NCBI GenBank assembly: GCA_937973945.1
Contig: CALJIY010000061.1
Location: 1 to 33,920 of the forward strand
Reading direction: 5' to 3'
Length of the DNA: 33,920 nt
Origin: an uncultured Saprospiraceae bacterium
GTDB taxonomy: Bacteria > Bacteroidota > Bacteroidia > Chitinophagales > Saprospiraceae
Below, piece by piece: positions 19,383 through 28,243 of this stretch (its first letter is position 1; the number at the start of each line of letters is the position of its first letter). Made by a program: the position numbers and the translations under genes. A model generated the notes under the pieces. It was given only the letters and a program-made list of their open reading frames with translations, did not search any database and was not told the origin of the DNA.

Positions 19383-19531
19383 AATTGAAGCTATCCCAAA
19401 TAAGTCATAAGGCGTAATTAGCAGAAAATTATGCTACACTCCTCACCTATTTTATAACAATTAGCTTCAATGCTTAATTAAGTTGGTTTCTAATTGAGAT
19501 TTTAATGTTGAAGTTGTTTGCAAACAACTTC
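19383..19531. repeat. Inverted repeat plus perfect palindrome in the efp-accB gap
   Basis: attgaagcta(19383-19392)/tagcttcaat(19462-19471); gaagttgtttgcaaacaacttc(19510-19531) is a perfect 22-bp palindrome. Confidence 0.75.
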
Positions 19532-19546
19532 TATTGCTATTATACC

Positions 19547-20113
19547 TTACTTCTTTACCCGTTCCATATATTCTCCTGTACTGGAATTAATTTTTAAAAC
19601 ATCTCCCTCATTAACGAAAATAGGTACTCTAATTTCTGCACCTGTCTCTAATTTTGCAGGCTTAGTTACATTCGTAGCGGTATCTCCTCTTAGGCCTGGC
19701 TCTGTATAGACAACCTCCAATTCAATATACTGAGACATCTCCAAAGTTAAAGGTCGCTCATCAGTTGCGTGGAATATAATATCTACTTCCATCCCTTCTT
19801 TCAAGAAATCAGGCCGGTCAATCATCTTTTCTTGAATAGCAATTTGATCGAATGTTTCATTATTCATGAAATGATACCCTGTATCATCATTATATAAATA
19901 TTGGTAGGTTCGTCTTTCTACTCGAACTACGTCAATTTTATGTCCTGCTGAAAAAGTATTGTCTATCACTTTTCCAGTAGTCATACTTTTTAACTTTGTG
20001 CGTACAAAAGCAGCACCTTTACCAGGTTTCACATGTTGAAAGGAAACCACCACAAATACATCGTGATTATAATTAATACACAATCCATTTTTAATTTCTG
20101 AAGTATTAGCCAT
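19547..20113 (-). CDS. efp: Elongation factor P
   Basis: HVKPGKGAAFVRTKLKSMTTGKVIDNTF; ends with SSTGEYMERVKK; 188 aa. Confidence 0.96.
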   Translation of the reverse strand: MANTSEIKNGLCINYNHDVFVVVSFQHVKPGKGAAFVRTKLKSMTTGKVIDNTFSAGHKIDVVRVERRTYQYLYNDDTGYHFMNNETFDQIAIQEKMIDRPDFLKEGMEVDIIFHATDERPLTLEMSQYIELEVVYTEPGLRGDTATNVTKPAKLETGAEIRVPIFVNEGDVLKINSSTGEYMERVKK

Positions 20114-20196
20114 AAAATGCTATTTTATATTTTTTCTTTTAAGAGACACGAAAAGCATCAGTTTCCCAATTTACTTTTGTTTCCCGAATGAAGGTG

Positions 20197-20204
20197 CAAA
20201 GATA
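20197..20204 (-). promoter_or_regulatory. -7 element upstream of efp
   Basis: Minus strand TATCTTTG about 85 nt upstream of the efp start codon. Confidence 0.5.
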
Positions 20205-20226
20205 CAGAATTATAAGGTTTTTACTA

Positions 20227-20685
20227 TCAAAATTCATACAATACCCCACCATTGATTTGTGTGCCCGTGTTTTTATTCACCCTAAATTTTAATTCCGCAA
20301 ATATATTTAGGTTGCCGTCAGTAGGAATACTCGTTCCTACCCCACCATTTAAAGCTATTTTAGTAGATTCTAAAACATCAACGATACCAATTCCACCTAG
20401 CCCATATATAATAAGATCATTGGTGAATAAAGTAGCAAAGTGGTAATGTGCATCTAAATCTATGATTTTCACGGTCAATCCATCAGAAGGATATATATTG
20501 TAACTAGGCGATGCAGCCCAAGTATCGTCATCAAATACATATTTCAATTTAGCAACAAATCCTAATCTTTTTAAATCAGTGTCATAGTTCACACCTCCAC
20601 CTGCACTAAATTGGGCTGTTAGCGATGTATTCATTAAAAATAATAGGCAAGAAACAAAAAGGCAGGTGTAAGTGACTTTTTTCAT
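20227..20685 (-). CDS. Small secreted/outer-membrane beta-barrel-like protein
   Basis: Signal peptide MKKVTYTCLFVSCLLFLMNTSLTAQ; alternating beta-strand pattern; C-terminal GGVLYEF. Confidence 0.65.
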   Translation of the reverse strand: MKKVTYTCLFVSCLLFLMNTSLTAQFSAGGGVNYDTDLKRLGFVAKLKYVFDDDTWAASPSYNIYPSDGLTVKIIDLDAHYHFATLFTNDLIIYGLGGIGIVDVLESTKIALNGGVGTSIPTDGNLNIFAELKFRVNKNTGTQINGGVLYEF

Positions 20686-20796
20686 ATCTTTTTAATTAAA
20701 ACAGGTCATAAAAATGAAGTTACCCCCGAAATAAAGAAAAAAATACAATATTCAATAAAATTATAAGATAAATTAAAATTATTAATTCATCATTCT

Positions 20797-22653
20797 TTAT
20801 GGATCTTTAATAAGATTTGCTTCCATCATTCTCTTCTCTACTCTTTTCCTCGATTCAGATTGGATCTCTTTTTTTAGGTATTTCTCAATAACTAAACTGG
20901 CAATAGGTGCGGCATAAGTTGCACCAAATCCACCATTCTCAATATAAACGGCTAATGCAATTTGCGGGTTATCTTTTGGTGCAAATGCAAAAAAGATAGA
21001 ATGATCTTTTCCCGCATTTTGAGAAGTTCCCGTCTTCCCGCAATAATCTATTCCTGGTATGACCGCATTTTGTGCCGTACCGTATAATAATACGCGCTCC
21101 ATGCCTTTTATGACAGGATCAAAATGATAAGGTGCAATGTTCACTTTTTTAACTTCCGTAAAACGCGCAGGAATTTGAAAAGCGGTATCACTAAAACTTT
21201 TGACTACATGTGGAATATAATACGACCCTCTATTCGCAATAATAGCAGCTAGATTAGCCATTTGAACAGTAGTCATTTCTATCTCTCCTTGGCCGATGCC
21301 CAAAGACATTATTTGTCCAGATCGCCAATTATTCTTTTTATAAATTTTATTATAAAACTCCTTTTTAGGATTATTTCCCTTCTTTTCCATGGGATAATCA
21401 ACGGTCAAGGCTTCTCCAATACCAAATTGATTCAGGTAATCATTAAAAACAGATAATCCTTTTTCTGGAATAGATTCACCATATTGATCCACTATATCTC
21501 TAAAAACTCTCCAATAATAGGTGTTACAAGAATGTTGTAAACTTCTAGCGATATCCACTTTTGATTCATGAGGATGGCATTCAAATTTACGAGAACCAGG
21601 TCCTCCTGGCTGATAATACCCCCTACAGGTTAATCTATCTGTCGAACTTATAATTTCCTCCTCTAATGCAATTAAGCCCACTACCGTTTTAAAGATAGAG
21701 CCAGGAGGGTATTTTGCCATTACTGATCTATCAAAAAATGGTTCTAATGGATCATTATCCATTTTCTTATAGTTCAATCCTCTTGAACTATTACCAATTG
21801 CTAATAATTCGGGATCATAAGTAGGCGCACTTAGCACACTTAAAATTTCTCCTGATTTAGGTTCTATGGCAACAATACTGCCTCTTTTATTCTGCATTAA
21901 GGCTTCACAATATTGTTGTAATTCTATGTCTATTGTGGTTGTCAAATCGCTGCCAGATATTGCTGGCACATCTGAAGAACTATCATTAAATGATTCTACC
22001 TCTCTACCGAATTTATCTTTTAAAATCAATCTCGCTCCTTTTTCCCCCCTCAATGCGTGTTCATACGTATATTCAATACCTGTGGCGCCTCTATAATCTC
22101 CCAAAGAATAAACTCCTTCTGAAGTATCTATTTCCGTTTGATTCACTTCTCTCAGGTATCCCAGTAGGTGAGCTGCATATGGATATAAATAGCCCCGAAT
22201 CGTTCTGAGCCGGGCCTCGAAACCTGGGAATTCATATAGGTTCTCTTGTATTTTAGTAAACTTTAGTGCGGATATTTTGCTTAGAAAAATGAAAGGTTTG
22301 CGTTTAGAGTATCTACCACTTCGCCAGTTTTTATTAAGGTTCTTTTTGAATATTGCTTTATCAATACCTAATAGTTTACAAAACTTAGCTGTATCCATTT
22401 CTGGATTGATCTGATTGTAAGTAACCATTAGATCATACATGGCATCATTAGAGACCATCAACTTTTCATTCCGATCAAAGATCAAGCCTCTAGATGGATA
22501 AGTGGTAATCTTATCTACTGCAATTGTTTCTCCTTTTTTTCGATAGGGATTATCTAAAACCTGAAGTTGTAATGCTTGAAACAATAGCACGAGTGTGGCT
22601 AAAATGAAAAGTCCCAATATAACGGGATGCCTATTTTTATGACGATCATCCAT
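20797..22653 (-). CDS. mrdA: Penicillin-binding protein 2 (elongasome transpeptidase)
   Basis: RGLIFDRNEKLMVSND, AKYPPGSIFKT (SxxK), CGKTGTSQN (KTG), GIGQGEIEMTTVQMANL; located in the mre cluster. Confidence 0.94.
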   Translation of the reverse strand: MDDRHKNRHPVILGLFILATLVLLFQALQLQVLDNPYRKKGETIAVDKITTYPSRGLIFDRNEKLMVSNDAMYDLMVTYNQINPEMDTAKFCKLLGIDKAIFKKNLNKNWRSGRYSKRKPFIFLSKISALKFTKIQENLYEFPGFEARLRTIRGYLYPYAAHLLGYLREVNQTEIDTSEGVYSLGDYRGATGIEYTYEHALRGEKGARLILKDKFGREVESFNDSSSDVPAISGSDLTTTIDIELQQYCEALMQNKRGSIVAIEPKSGEILSVLSAPTYDPELLAIGNSSRGLNYKKMDNDPLEPFFDRSVMAKYPPGSIFKTVVGLIALEEEIISSTDRLTCRGYYQPGGPGSRKFECHPHESKVDIARSLQHSCNTYYWRVFRDIVDQYGESIPEKGLSVFNDYLNQFGIGEALTVDYPMEKKGNNPKKEFYNKIYKKNNWRSGQIMSLGIGQGEIEMTTVQMANLAAIIANRGSYYIPHVVKSFSDTAFQIPARFTEVKKVNIAPYHFDPVIKGMERVLLYGTAQNAVIPGIDYCGKTGTSQNAGKDHSIFFAFAPKDNPQIALAVYIENGGFGATYAAPIASLVIEKYLKKEIQSESRKRVEKRMMEANLIKDP

Positions 22654-22674
22654 GGTTGTATTATTTGTTATTCC

Positions 22675-23193
22675 TTACTTGTTAGAAAACAACTGAACAT
22701 AAATCAAAATAAAAAGCATTGAGAATAAAAAACTGGATAGCGTTCTTAATAAAATTTGTCCTGTATAAATAGGAGAAAATAACAGGAAAGAAAAATAGAG
22801 CAATAAATGGGCAAATACTAAGACTCCTGCATATTTAAAAAACCAATTATAACCATATTTTTTAGGAACTAATTCATAGCCCACGTTATAACCACCACGG
22901 GGCGTTAAATAACTCAATAGATACGGTCGAATGAACGCAATTGCTGTACAAGTCGCTGCATGTACCCCTGGAGAATCGTAAAAGAAATCAATGATTATCC
23001 CCAATATAAAACCAGAAACGATTAAAATATTTCTTGGCGTGTTCATGGGTAATAACACCAGTACAATTGGGTAAAATAGTAGAGAAATATAGTTAAAAGA
23101 AGCACCGCCTATATCTATTCTTCTCAATACAAGGACTTGTATTAAAATAAAAAATAAGGCTCGAATAATATTTTTTATAATCGGATTATTCAT
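22675..23193 (-). CDS. mreD: Rod shape-determining protein MreD
   Basis: Small multi-pass membrane protein between mreC and mrdA; overlaps the mreC stop by 8 bp. Confidence 0.85.
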   Translation of the reverse strand: MNNPIIKNIIRALFFILIQVLVLRRIDIGGASFNYISLLFYPIVLVLLPMNTPRNILIVSGFILGIIIDFFYDSPGVHAATCTAIAFIRPYLLSYLTPRGGYNVGYELVPKKYGYNWFFKYAGVLVFAHLLLYFSFLLFSPIYTGQILLRTLSSFLFSMLFILIYVQLFSNK

Positions 23194-24004
23194 CTTCGCT
23201 TTCTACTGCTAACTGTTGCTGACGGCTAGTATTATCAATTATATAGACATGTTTCTCTGTATGAAGATTATTGTTCAAGGCTATAGTGATATTATAAAAG
23301 TAATCGCTTTTTGATAAGCTCTTTTCTTTAACCGTACCGATCATAATTCCCTCTGGAAAGTGATTAGAATATTCACTAGTAATAATGGTATCCCCAACTT
23401 CAATAGACTCATGTTTTGAATAAGCACCCAATTTGGCAAATCGATAATCAGGCCCATTCCATTTTAAGGTACCAAAAGCAGCTGTTCTTTTATTTGCAGC
23501 TACAATAGCCGATTGTCGATGTAGAATAGTCAATACTCTGGAATATTCTTCACTTGCAGACTTTACAATACCTATAATGCCACTCTTACTGATCACCCCC
23601 ATATCTGGTTGAATCCCATGCTTTCGACCTCTATTAAGCGTAAAGTAATTATCTAATGTATTAACAGACTTATTTGTAATCTTAGCTGGAATTAGTAAAT
23701 ATTGCTGATTAGCGAGTGCTAGACTGTCTATATTGGAAGGGGAAATTTTTTGTAGATTCAGAAGCTTTTCTTTCAGCTTAGCATTTTCTGTAGCTAGCTT
23801 AAATGCCTCTTCTCTTAAATCAAAGTAATCGGTCCAGTTATCAAAGGTATTCGCTACTTTTCCAGTTATAATATTACTAGAATTAATCCAAATATCTCGT
23901 TGATTTCCATTGTAACGCACTATCAAGAACAAACAAAGTATCTCCAAAAGTAGAAATACAAAGAAATGACTATATCGTAAAAATAGGAGAATCAAATTTT
24001 GCAT
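23186..24004 (-). CDS. mreC: Rod shape-determining protein MreC
   Basis: N-terminal TM, coiled coil EEAFKLATENAKLKEKLLNLQ, beta domain GIVKSASEEYSRVLTILH and GDTIITSEYSNHFPEGIMIGTV. Confidence 0.93.
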   Translation of the reverse strand: MQNLILLFLRYSHFFVFLLLEILCLFLIVRYNGNQRDIWINSSNIITGKVANTFDNWTDYFDLREEAFKLATENAKLKEKLLNLQKISPSNIDSLALANQQYLLIPAKITNKSVNTLDNYFTLNRGRKHGIQPDMGVISKSGIIGIVKSASEEYSRVLTILHRQSAIVAANKRTAAFGTLKWNGPDYRFAKLGAYSKHESIEVGDTIITSEYSNHFPEGIMIGTVKEKSLSKSDYFYNITIALNNNLHTEKHVYIIDNTSRQQQLAVESEDE

Positions 24005-24126
24005 ATGCCTAGCGGAATAGGTTCTTCTGTCTGAGGTGTGATTTTAAATTGATCGAATCACTAAAAAAGTGGTCCGATCAAACTGAACGTTTCATCCGAC
24101 TGATAGGAAGCAAGTAAAGATAGCTT

Positions 24127-25158
24127 CTAGACAGATTTTCTATCAATTAAAAAGGAATACGTATCAGAATTTTTTAAGGCGTTACTTGTACCTCTTACTA
24201 CAGCCCTTAGTGGATCTTCTGCTATATGTACAGGTAACTTTGTTTTCTGACTAATCCTTTTATCCAAACCTCTTAATAAGGCACCGCCTCCAGTCAAATA
24301 AAGTCCTGTGGCATAGATATCAGAGGCTAATTCTGGTGGAGTAGATTCTAGTGCCTTCAAGACCGCTTCTTCTATTTTTAAAATAGATTTATCTAAACAG
24401 TGTGCCACTTCTTGATAGCTAACCATTATCTGTTTTGGAATACCTGTCATTAAATCTCGTCCATTCACAGCATAGTCTGGTGGTGGATTCTCTAATTCCT
24501 GTAAGGCAGAACCCGCATGGATTTTAATTTGCTCCGCCGTTCTTTCTCCGATAAGCATATTATGCTGCCGCTTCATATAATTCATGATATCTGTCGTCAA
24601 TTCATCTCCAGCAATTCGAATGGATTGATCACAGACAATTCCAGAAAGCGCAATCACCGCAATTTCTGTTGTCCCTCCACCTATATCAATAATCATATTA
24701 CCAATAGGTTCTTCTACATCTAGTCCAATACCCAAGGCTGCCGCCATAGGCTCATGAATTAAATACGTTTCTTTAGAATCAACATGATCTGCGGAATCAA
24801 AGACAGCTCTTTTTTCTACTTCCGTAATACCAGAAGGAATACAAATAACCATTTTCATATGAGAGAAGAATCTTCTCCTAGTACCGATCATATTTATGAG
24901 CCCCTCTATCATACTCTCTGCAGCTTGAAAATCTGCAATTACCCCATCTTTTAAAGGACGTATCGTTTTTATATTTTCATGTGTCTTTTCATGCATTTGC
25001 ATTGCCTTACTGCCTACCGCAATCGTTTCTCCCGTTTTCCGATTGATTGCCACAATAGATGGCTCATCGACAACAATTTCTCCGTTGCTAATGATTAGCG
25101 TATTAGCCGTACCTAGATCAATTGCTAATTCTTGCCTAAAAAAATTAAACATTCCCAT
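24127..25158 (-). CDS. mreB: Rod shape-determining protein MreB
   Basis: LAIDLGTANTLI, VDEPSIVAINR, IDIGGGTTEIAVIALSGIV, YLTGGGALLRGLDK. Confidence 0.97.
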   Translation of the reverse strand: MGMFNFFRQELAIDLGTANTLIISNGEIVVDEPSIVAINRKTGETIAVGSKAMQMHEKTHENIKTIRPLKDGVIADFQAAESMIEGLINMIGTRRRFFSHMKMVICIPSGITEVEKRAVFDSADHVDSKETYLIHEPMAAALGIGLDVEEPIGNMIIDIGGGTTEIAVIALSGIVCDQSIRIAGDELTTDIMNYMKRQHNMLIGERTAEQIKIHAGSALQELENPPPDYAVNGRDLMTGIPKQIMVSYQEVAHCLDKSILKIEEAVLKALESTPPELASDIYATGLYLTGGGALLRGLDKRISQKTKLPVHIAEDPLRAVVRGTSNALKNSDTYSFLIDRKSV

Positions 25159-25421
25159 TGTCGTGTATATATATACTTAGTAAGCAGGTCTCTTTTCGAT
25201 AATTAAAATCGTGCCTTATCGACTCATTTCCGCCCTATTTGAATAATTCGCAAAGTTATCAAATTATTACTACAAATTTATACTAGATTTACAATAGTGT
25301 TAAAGTTGGCTAAATTTGATAGAAATCAAGCAAGGACAGGGTTTTAAGGCCTCGTTTCCTACTATTTTTATCTTATAAAAAAACTACCTATATATTCATC
25401 CTTTACCCTTTATTAATACAT

Positions 25422-26198
25422 ATGAAGCTATTTTTTTCGGAAAACCAACCAGACTATGGTACCTATACCTTTAATTATGCGATTTATTGCGTCAAAGAGC
25501 AACAAACAGAACTCCCCGCTATTTATCAACAAGGATTTCTACCTTATACAGGCAACCTAGCTATTGAGAAGGATATTTTCTATCTCGCACGTAGCCTGAG
25601 AGTTGATTTAGATAGATTTGTAGATAGTTCAGAAAATAGAAGAGTTGCTCGAAAAGCAGCTCCATTAAATATTTCTATAAAAGTGCAAAAGAAGCAAGAT
25701 GTAGATTTAAAAGACCCTGCTTTTGTTGACTTTTGCATGTCATATGCATCAGATAGGTTTTCTGGCAATGCAATGACCTTAGATCGTTTACATTATGTAT
25801 TCGGAAAAGAAACAGGTAGCCATGTCCTTACGTTTCATGAAGGAGATACCATTTATGGATATGTCTTTGCTGCTATTGAAGGTAATATGCTCCATTATTG
25901 GTTTGCTTTTTTTGATCAAGCATATCTAAAATCTCATTCTCTGGGTAAATATATGATGTGGCGAACGATCGCATGGGCAAAGGAAGAAGGTCTCGATCAT
26001 GTCTATCTGGGAACTTGCTATGGCAAACATTCGCTATATAAAGTCAGAGATCATAAAGGGCTAGCTTTTTTTGATGGCGCTCAATGGAACCAAGATATGG
26101 CTATCATAAAAGATCTTTGCAAAACAGATTCCGAACCGATCAACAAAGATCGCTTCAAGTTACTATCTGAACCAAACTCATTTCTAGAAAAATTGTAA
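25422..26198 (+). CDS. Arginyltransferase (Ate1/Bpt)-like GNAT-fold protein
   Basis: C-terminal half DRFSGNAMTLDRLHYVF...LHYWFAFFDQAYLKSHSLGKYMMWRTIAWAKEEGLDHVYLGTCYGKHSLYKVR resembles the ATE C-terminal transferase domain. Confidence 0.55.
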   Translation: MKLFFSENQPDYGTYTFNYAIYCVKEQQTELPAIYQQGFLPYTGNLAIEKDIFYLARSLRVDLDRFVDSSENRRVARKAAPLNISIKVQKKQDVDLKDPAFVDFCMSYASDRFSGNAMTLDRLHYVFGKETGSHVLTFHEGDTIYGYVFAAIEGNMLHYWFAFFDQAYLKSHSLGKYMMWRTIAWAKEEGLDHVYLGTCYGKHSLYKVRDHKGLAFFDGAQWNQDMAIIKDLCKTDSEPINKDRFKLLSEPNSFLEKL

Positions 26199-26229
26199 CT
26201 GTTATAAACAACTTCAACAACGAAATATC

Positions 26230-26946
26230 ATGATCCGAAAAATACTCTTTTTATTCTGCTCGCTTCTATTAAGCTTTTCGATCCAAGCACAATCCTTTGC
26301 TTGGGGCATTAAAGGTGGACTAACAACGGGCTATCAAAAATGGGAAAATACGCCTCAGGGCCTATTATTTAAATACCATGGTGCATTATATATAGAATCT
26401 CTTCCTGCTGGTAATGATTTTGCCTTATTTGCGCAGGCGGGGTATCATATCAAAGGCAGTGCTATTAGAAATCAACAAGCAAATCTAGGATCAGGGGGCG
26501 TCTACCGACCACCTGCTCAAGAATTTCTATTTAGAAATGTATCTGTGATAGTCGGAGCAAAACAGAAATTTGATTTTAATAATGTATCCAAAAGTTTTTA
26601 CTCTTTTGGTTTACGTGGAGACTATACCTTGAGTACTAACTTGTCTAGTTTTAGAGAAAATGGGCTAGTTAGTTATTTTCCTGCTGATCCTTTCGTGCGT
26701 AAATTTAATTATGGGGCATACATAGGAGGCGGATTAGAATTTGCCTTTAGAGATTTAGTAGGAGCAGTAGTCGAACTAAGTGTAAGTCCAGATTTTTCAT
26801 TTCAATATCAGCAACCTGGTGGTTTGCAAGTTACGAATCCGTTTAATTTCCAAAACATTACTCTTCCAGAAAGGAAAATCATGAATGTTGTTTTGGAATT
26901 ATCTGTAGGAATTAGATTGCTGAGGATTGTCGAGTATGTAGATTAA
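26230..26946 (+). CDS. Outer-membrane beta-barrel protein
   Basis: Signal peptide MIRKILFLFCSLLLSFSIQAQ; GIKGGLTTGYQ start and amphipathic strands. Confidence 0.75.
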   Translation: MIRKILFLFCSLLLSFSIQAQSFAWGIKGGLTTGYQKWENTPQGLLFKYHGALYIESLPAGNDFALFAQAGYHIKGSAIRNQQANLGSGGVYRPPAQEFLFRNVSVIVGAKQKFDFNNVSKSFYSFGLRGDYTLSTNLSSFRENGLVSYFPADPFVRKFNYGAYIGGGLEFAFRDLVGAVVELSVSPDFSFQYQQPGGLQVTNPFNFQNITLPERKIMNVVLELSVGIRLLRIVEYVD

Positions 26947-26975
26947 GAGGTACGGAGCTTTATGTTTCTATAGAA

Positions 26976-27065
26976 CCTGCCTTCCAAGAAACGCAGGCAG
27001 GCACGGAGGCACAGAGACACGGAGTTTAACAAAGAATTAAACTCCGTGTCCCTGTGTCTCCGTGT
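26976..27065. repeat. Composite intergenic palindromic element
   Basis: cctgccttccaagaaacgcaggcagg (26976-27001) followed by cacggaggcacagagacacggagttta(27002-27028)/taaactccgtgtccctgtgtctccgtgt(27038-27065). Confidence 0.9.
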
Positions 27066-27834
27066 TCTTACCATTCCCTGTCTGCTCTATAGTCCTCAAA
27101 ATTTGATACTTCCGATATACTAAATAGGCATTTCTACAACTAATCTTCCAACCTAATTTTCCGTCCATAAATCCTTTTTTTAAAAGAAACGTTTTGAAGA
27201 ACCGAGCAATTGGAGCAGCATATAATTTCAATAAATTGGCACGTCGATTTCGCTGAGCCATTTGTAAGGCAGCTAACTGTGCATACTGCTCTATCTTATT
27301 CCAATGATCTTCCTCACTTTTATAAGAATAATGGTATAGCGCTCCTTTCAGTCGAACTATCCTTTTGTTAGCAGGAATGATTAACTCCTCATGAACCAAT
27401 GCGTGCTCCTCCCATTGTATAGCTGTTTTATTAAATAACCGAACTTTCCAATCAGGATACCAACCACTATGATACACCCATTGCCCCATATAATTCACTA
27501 GTCTGTTGATAGCATATACCTGATGCTGCTGTAATGCAAGCTGCTGAAGGGATTGAATAAGCTCATCTGATAACACCTCGTCCGCATCAATTGATAATAC
27601 CCAGTCATAAGTAGCTATCTGATTACCAAGATTCTTATTAACCCCATAGCCTATCCATTTTTTTTGAATAAGGGTTGCTCCCATTTGTTCAGCGATAGCA
27701 ACTGTATCATCGATACTATACGCGTCCACTACCAATACTTCTGAAACCACTTGTTGCAGTGCACTAATACATCTTTGGATATTAGCAGCTTCGTTTTTTG
27801 TAATGACAACTGCCGAAATAGGTAATAAGGACAT
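27037..27834 (-). CDS. Glycosyltransferase family 2 (WaaE/KdtX-like)
   Basis: ISAVVITKNEAANIQRCISAL, VSEVLVVDAYSIDDTV, YDWVLSIDADEVLSDEL, WYPDWKVRLFNK. Confidence 0.92.
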   Translation of the reverse strand: MSLLPISAVVITKNEAANIQRCISALQQVVSEVLVVDAYSIDDTVAIAEQMGATLIQKKWIGYGVNKNLGNQIATYDWVLSIDADEVLSDELIQSLQQLALQQHQVYAINRLVNYMGQWVYHSGWYPDWKVRLFNKTAIQWEEHALVHEELIIPANKRIVRLKGALYHYSYKSEEDHWNKIEQYAQLAALQMAQRNRRANLLKLYAAPIARFFKTFLLKKGFMDGKLGWKISCRNAYLVYRKYQILRTIEQTGNGKNTETQGHGV

Positions 27835-27906
27835 TAATTGCTAGGTTTTATTAATGAGTTTATCAAATGTACTCGATAATTGTGGAACGATGTGTGCTTT
27901 AGAATA

Positions 27907-28067
27907 GAAGTTGTTTAAGAATGTAGTTTAGCGGCGAAAAACTGTAGTGTAAGGTTCTGAAAACTAGTTTTTTCCGTTGTATAGCAGGGCTATGGAACGG
28001 AAAAAAGTCGTTTTCAGGTTCTTGCAATACAGCTTTGCATACCTGAAATACATTTTTAAACAACTTC
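27907..28067. repeat. Long nested inverted repeat
   Basis: Outer gaagttgtttaagaatgta/tacatttttaaacaacttc (18 of 19). Inner tctgaaaactagttttttccgtt/aacggaaaaaagtcgttttcagg. Third hairpin tttcagg...cctgaaa. Confidence 0.85.
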
Positions 28068-28153
28068 ATAGTATTACTTAGCATTTGTCAAAAATCTGTA
28101 GGATATGAATTAAGTATCGACAACACAATAACCCTAGTATTTAATCGGCTTTT

Positions 28154-28222
28154 GAGCATCCCACCCGCTTTGCGGTTCATTCGTTTGAATGTCCACTGGA
28201 CATTCACCCTGCGGGTTTGCTC
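28154..28222. repeat. Palindromic element upstream of the large secreted protein
   Basis: gagca/tgctc ends, cccgc.../...gcggg arms, inner palindrome aatgtccactggacatt (28188-28204). Confidence 0.65.
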
Positions 28223-28243
28223 TTTCATCCTTATCCAAAACAT

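Noticed and set aside
27899-28084. Minus ORF of 61 aa
   Set aside because: Coincides with the nested inverted repeat 27907-28067; the open frame is best explained by the repeat.
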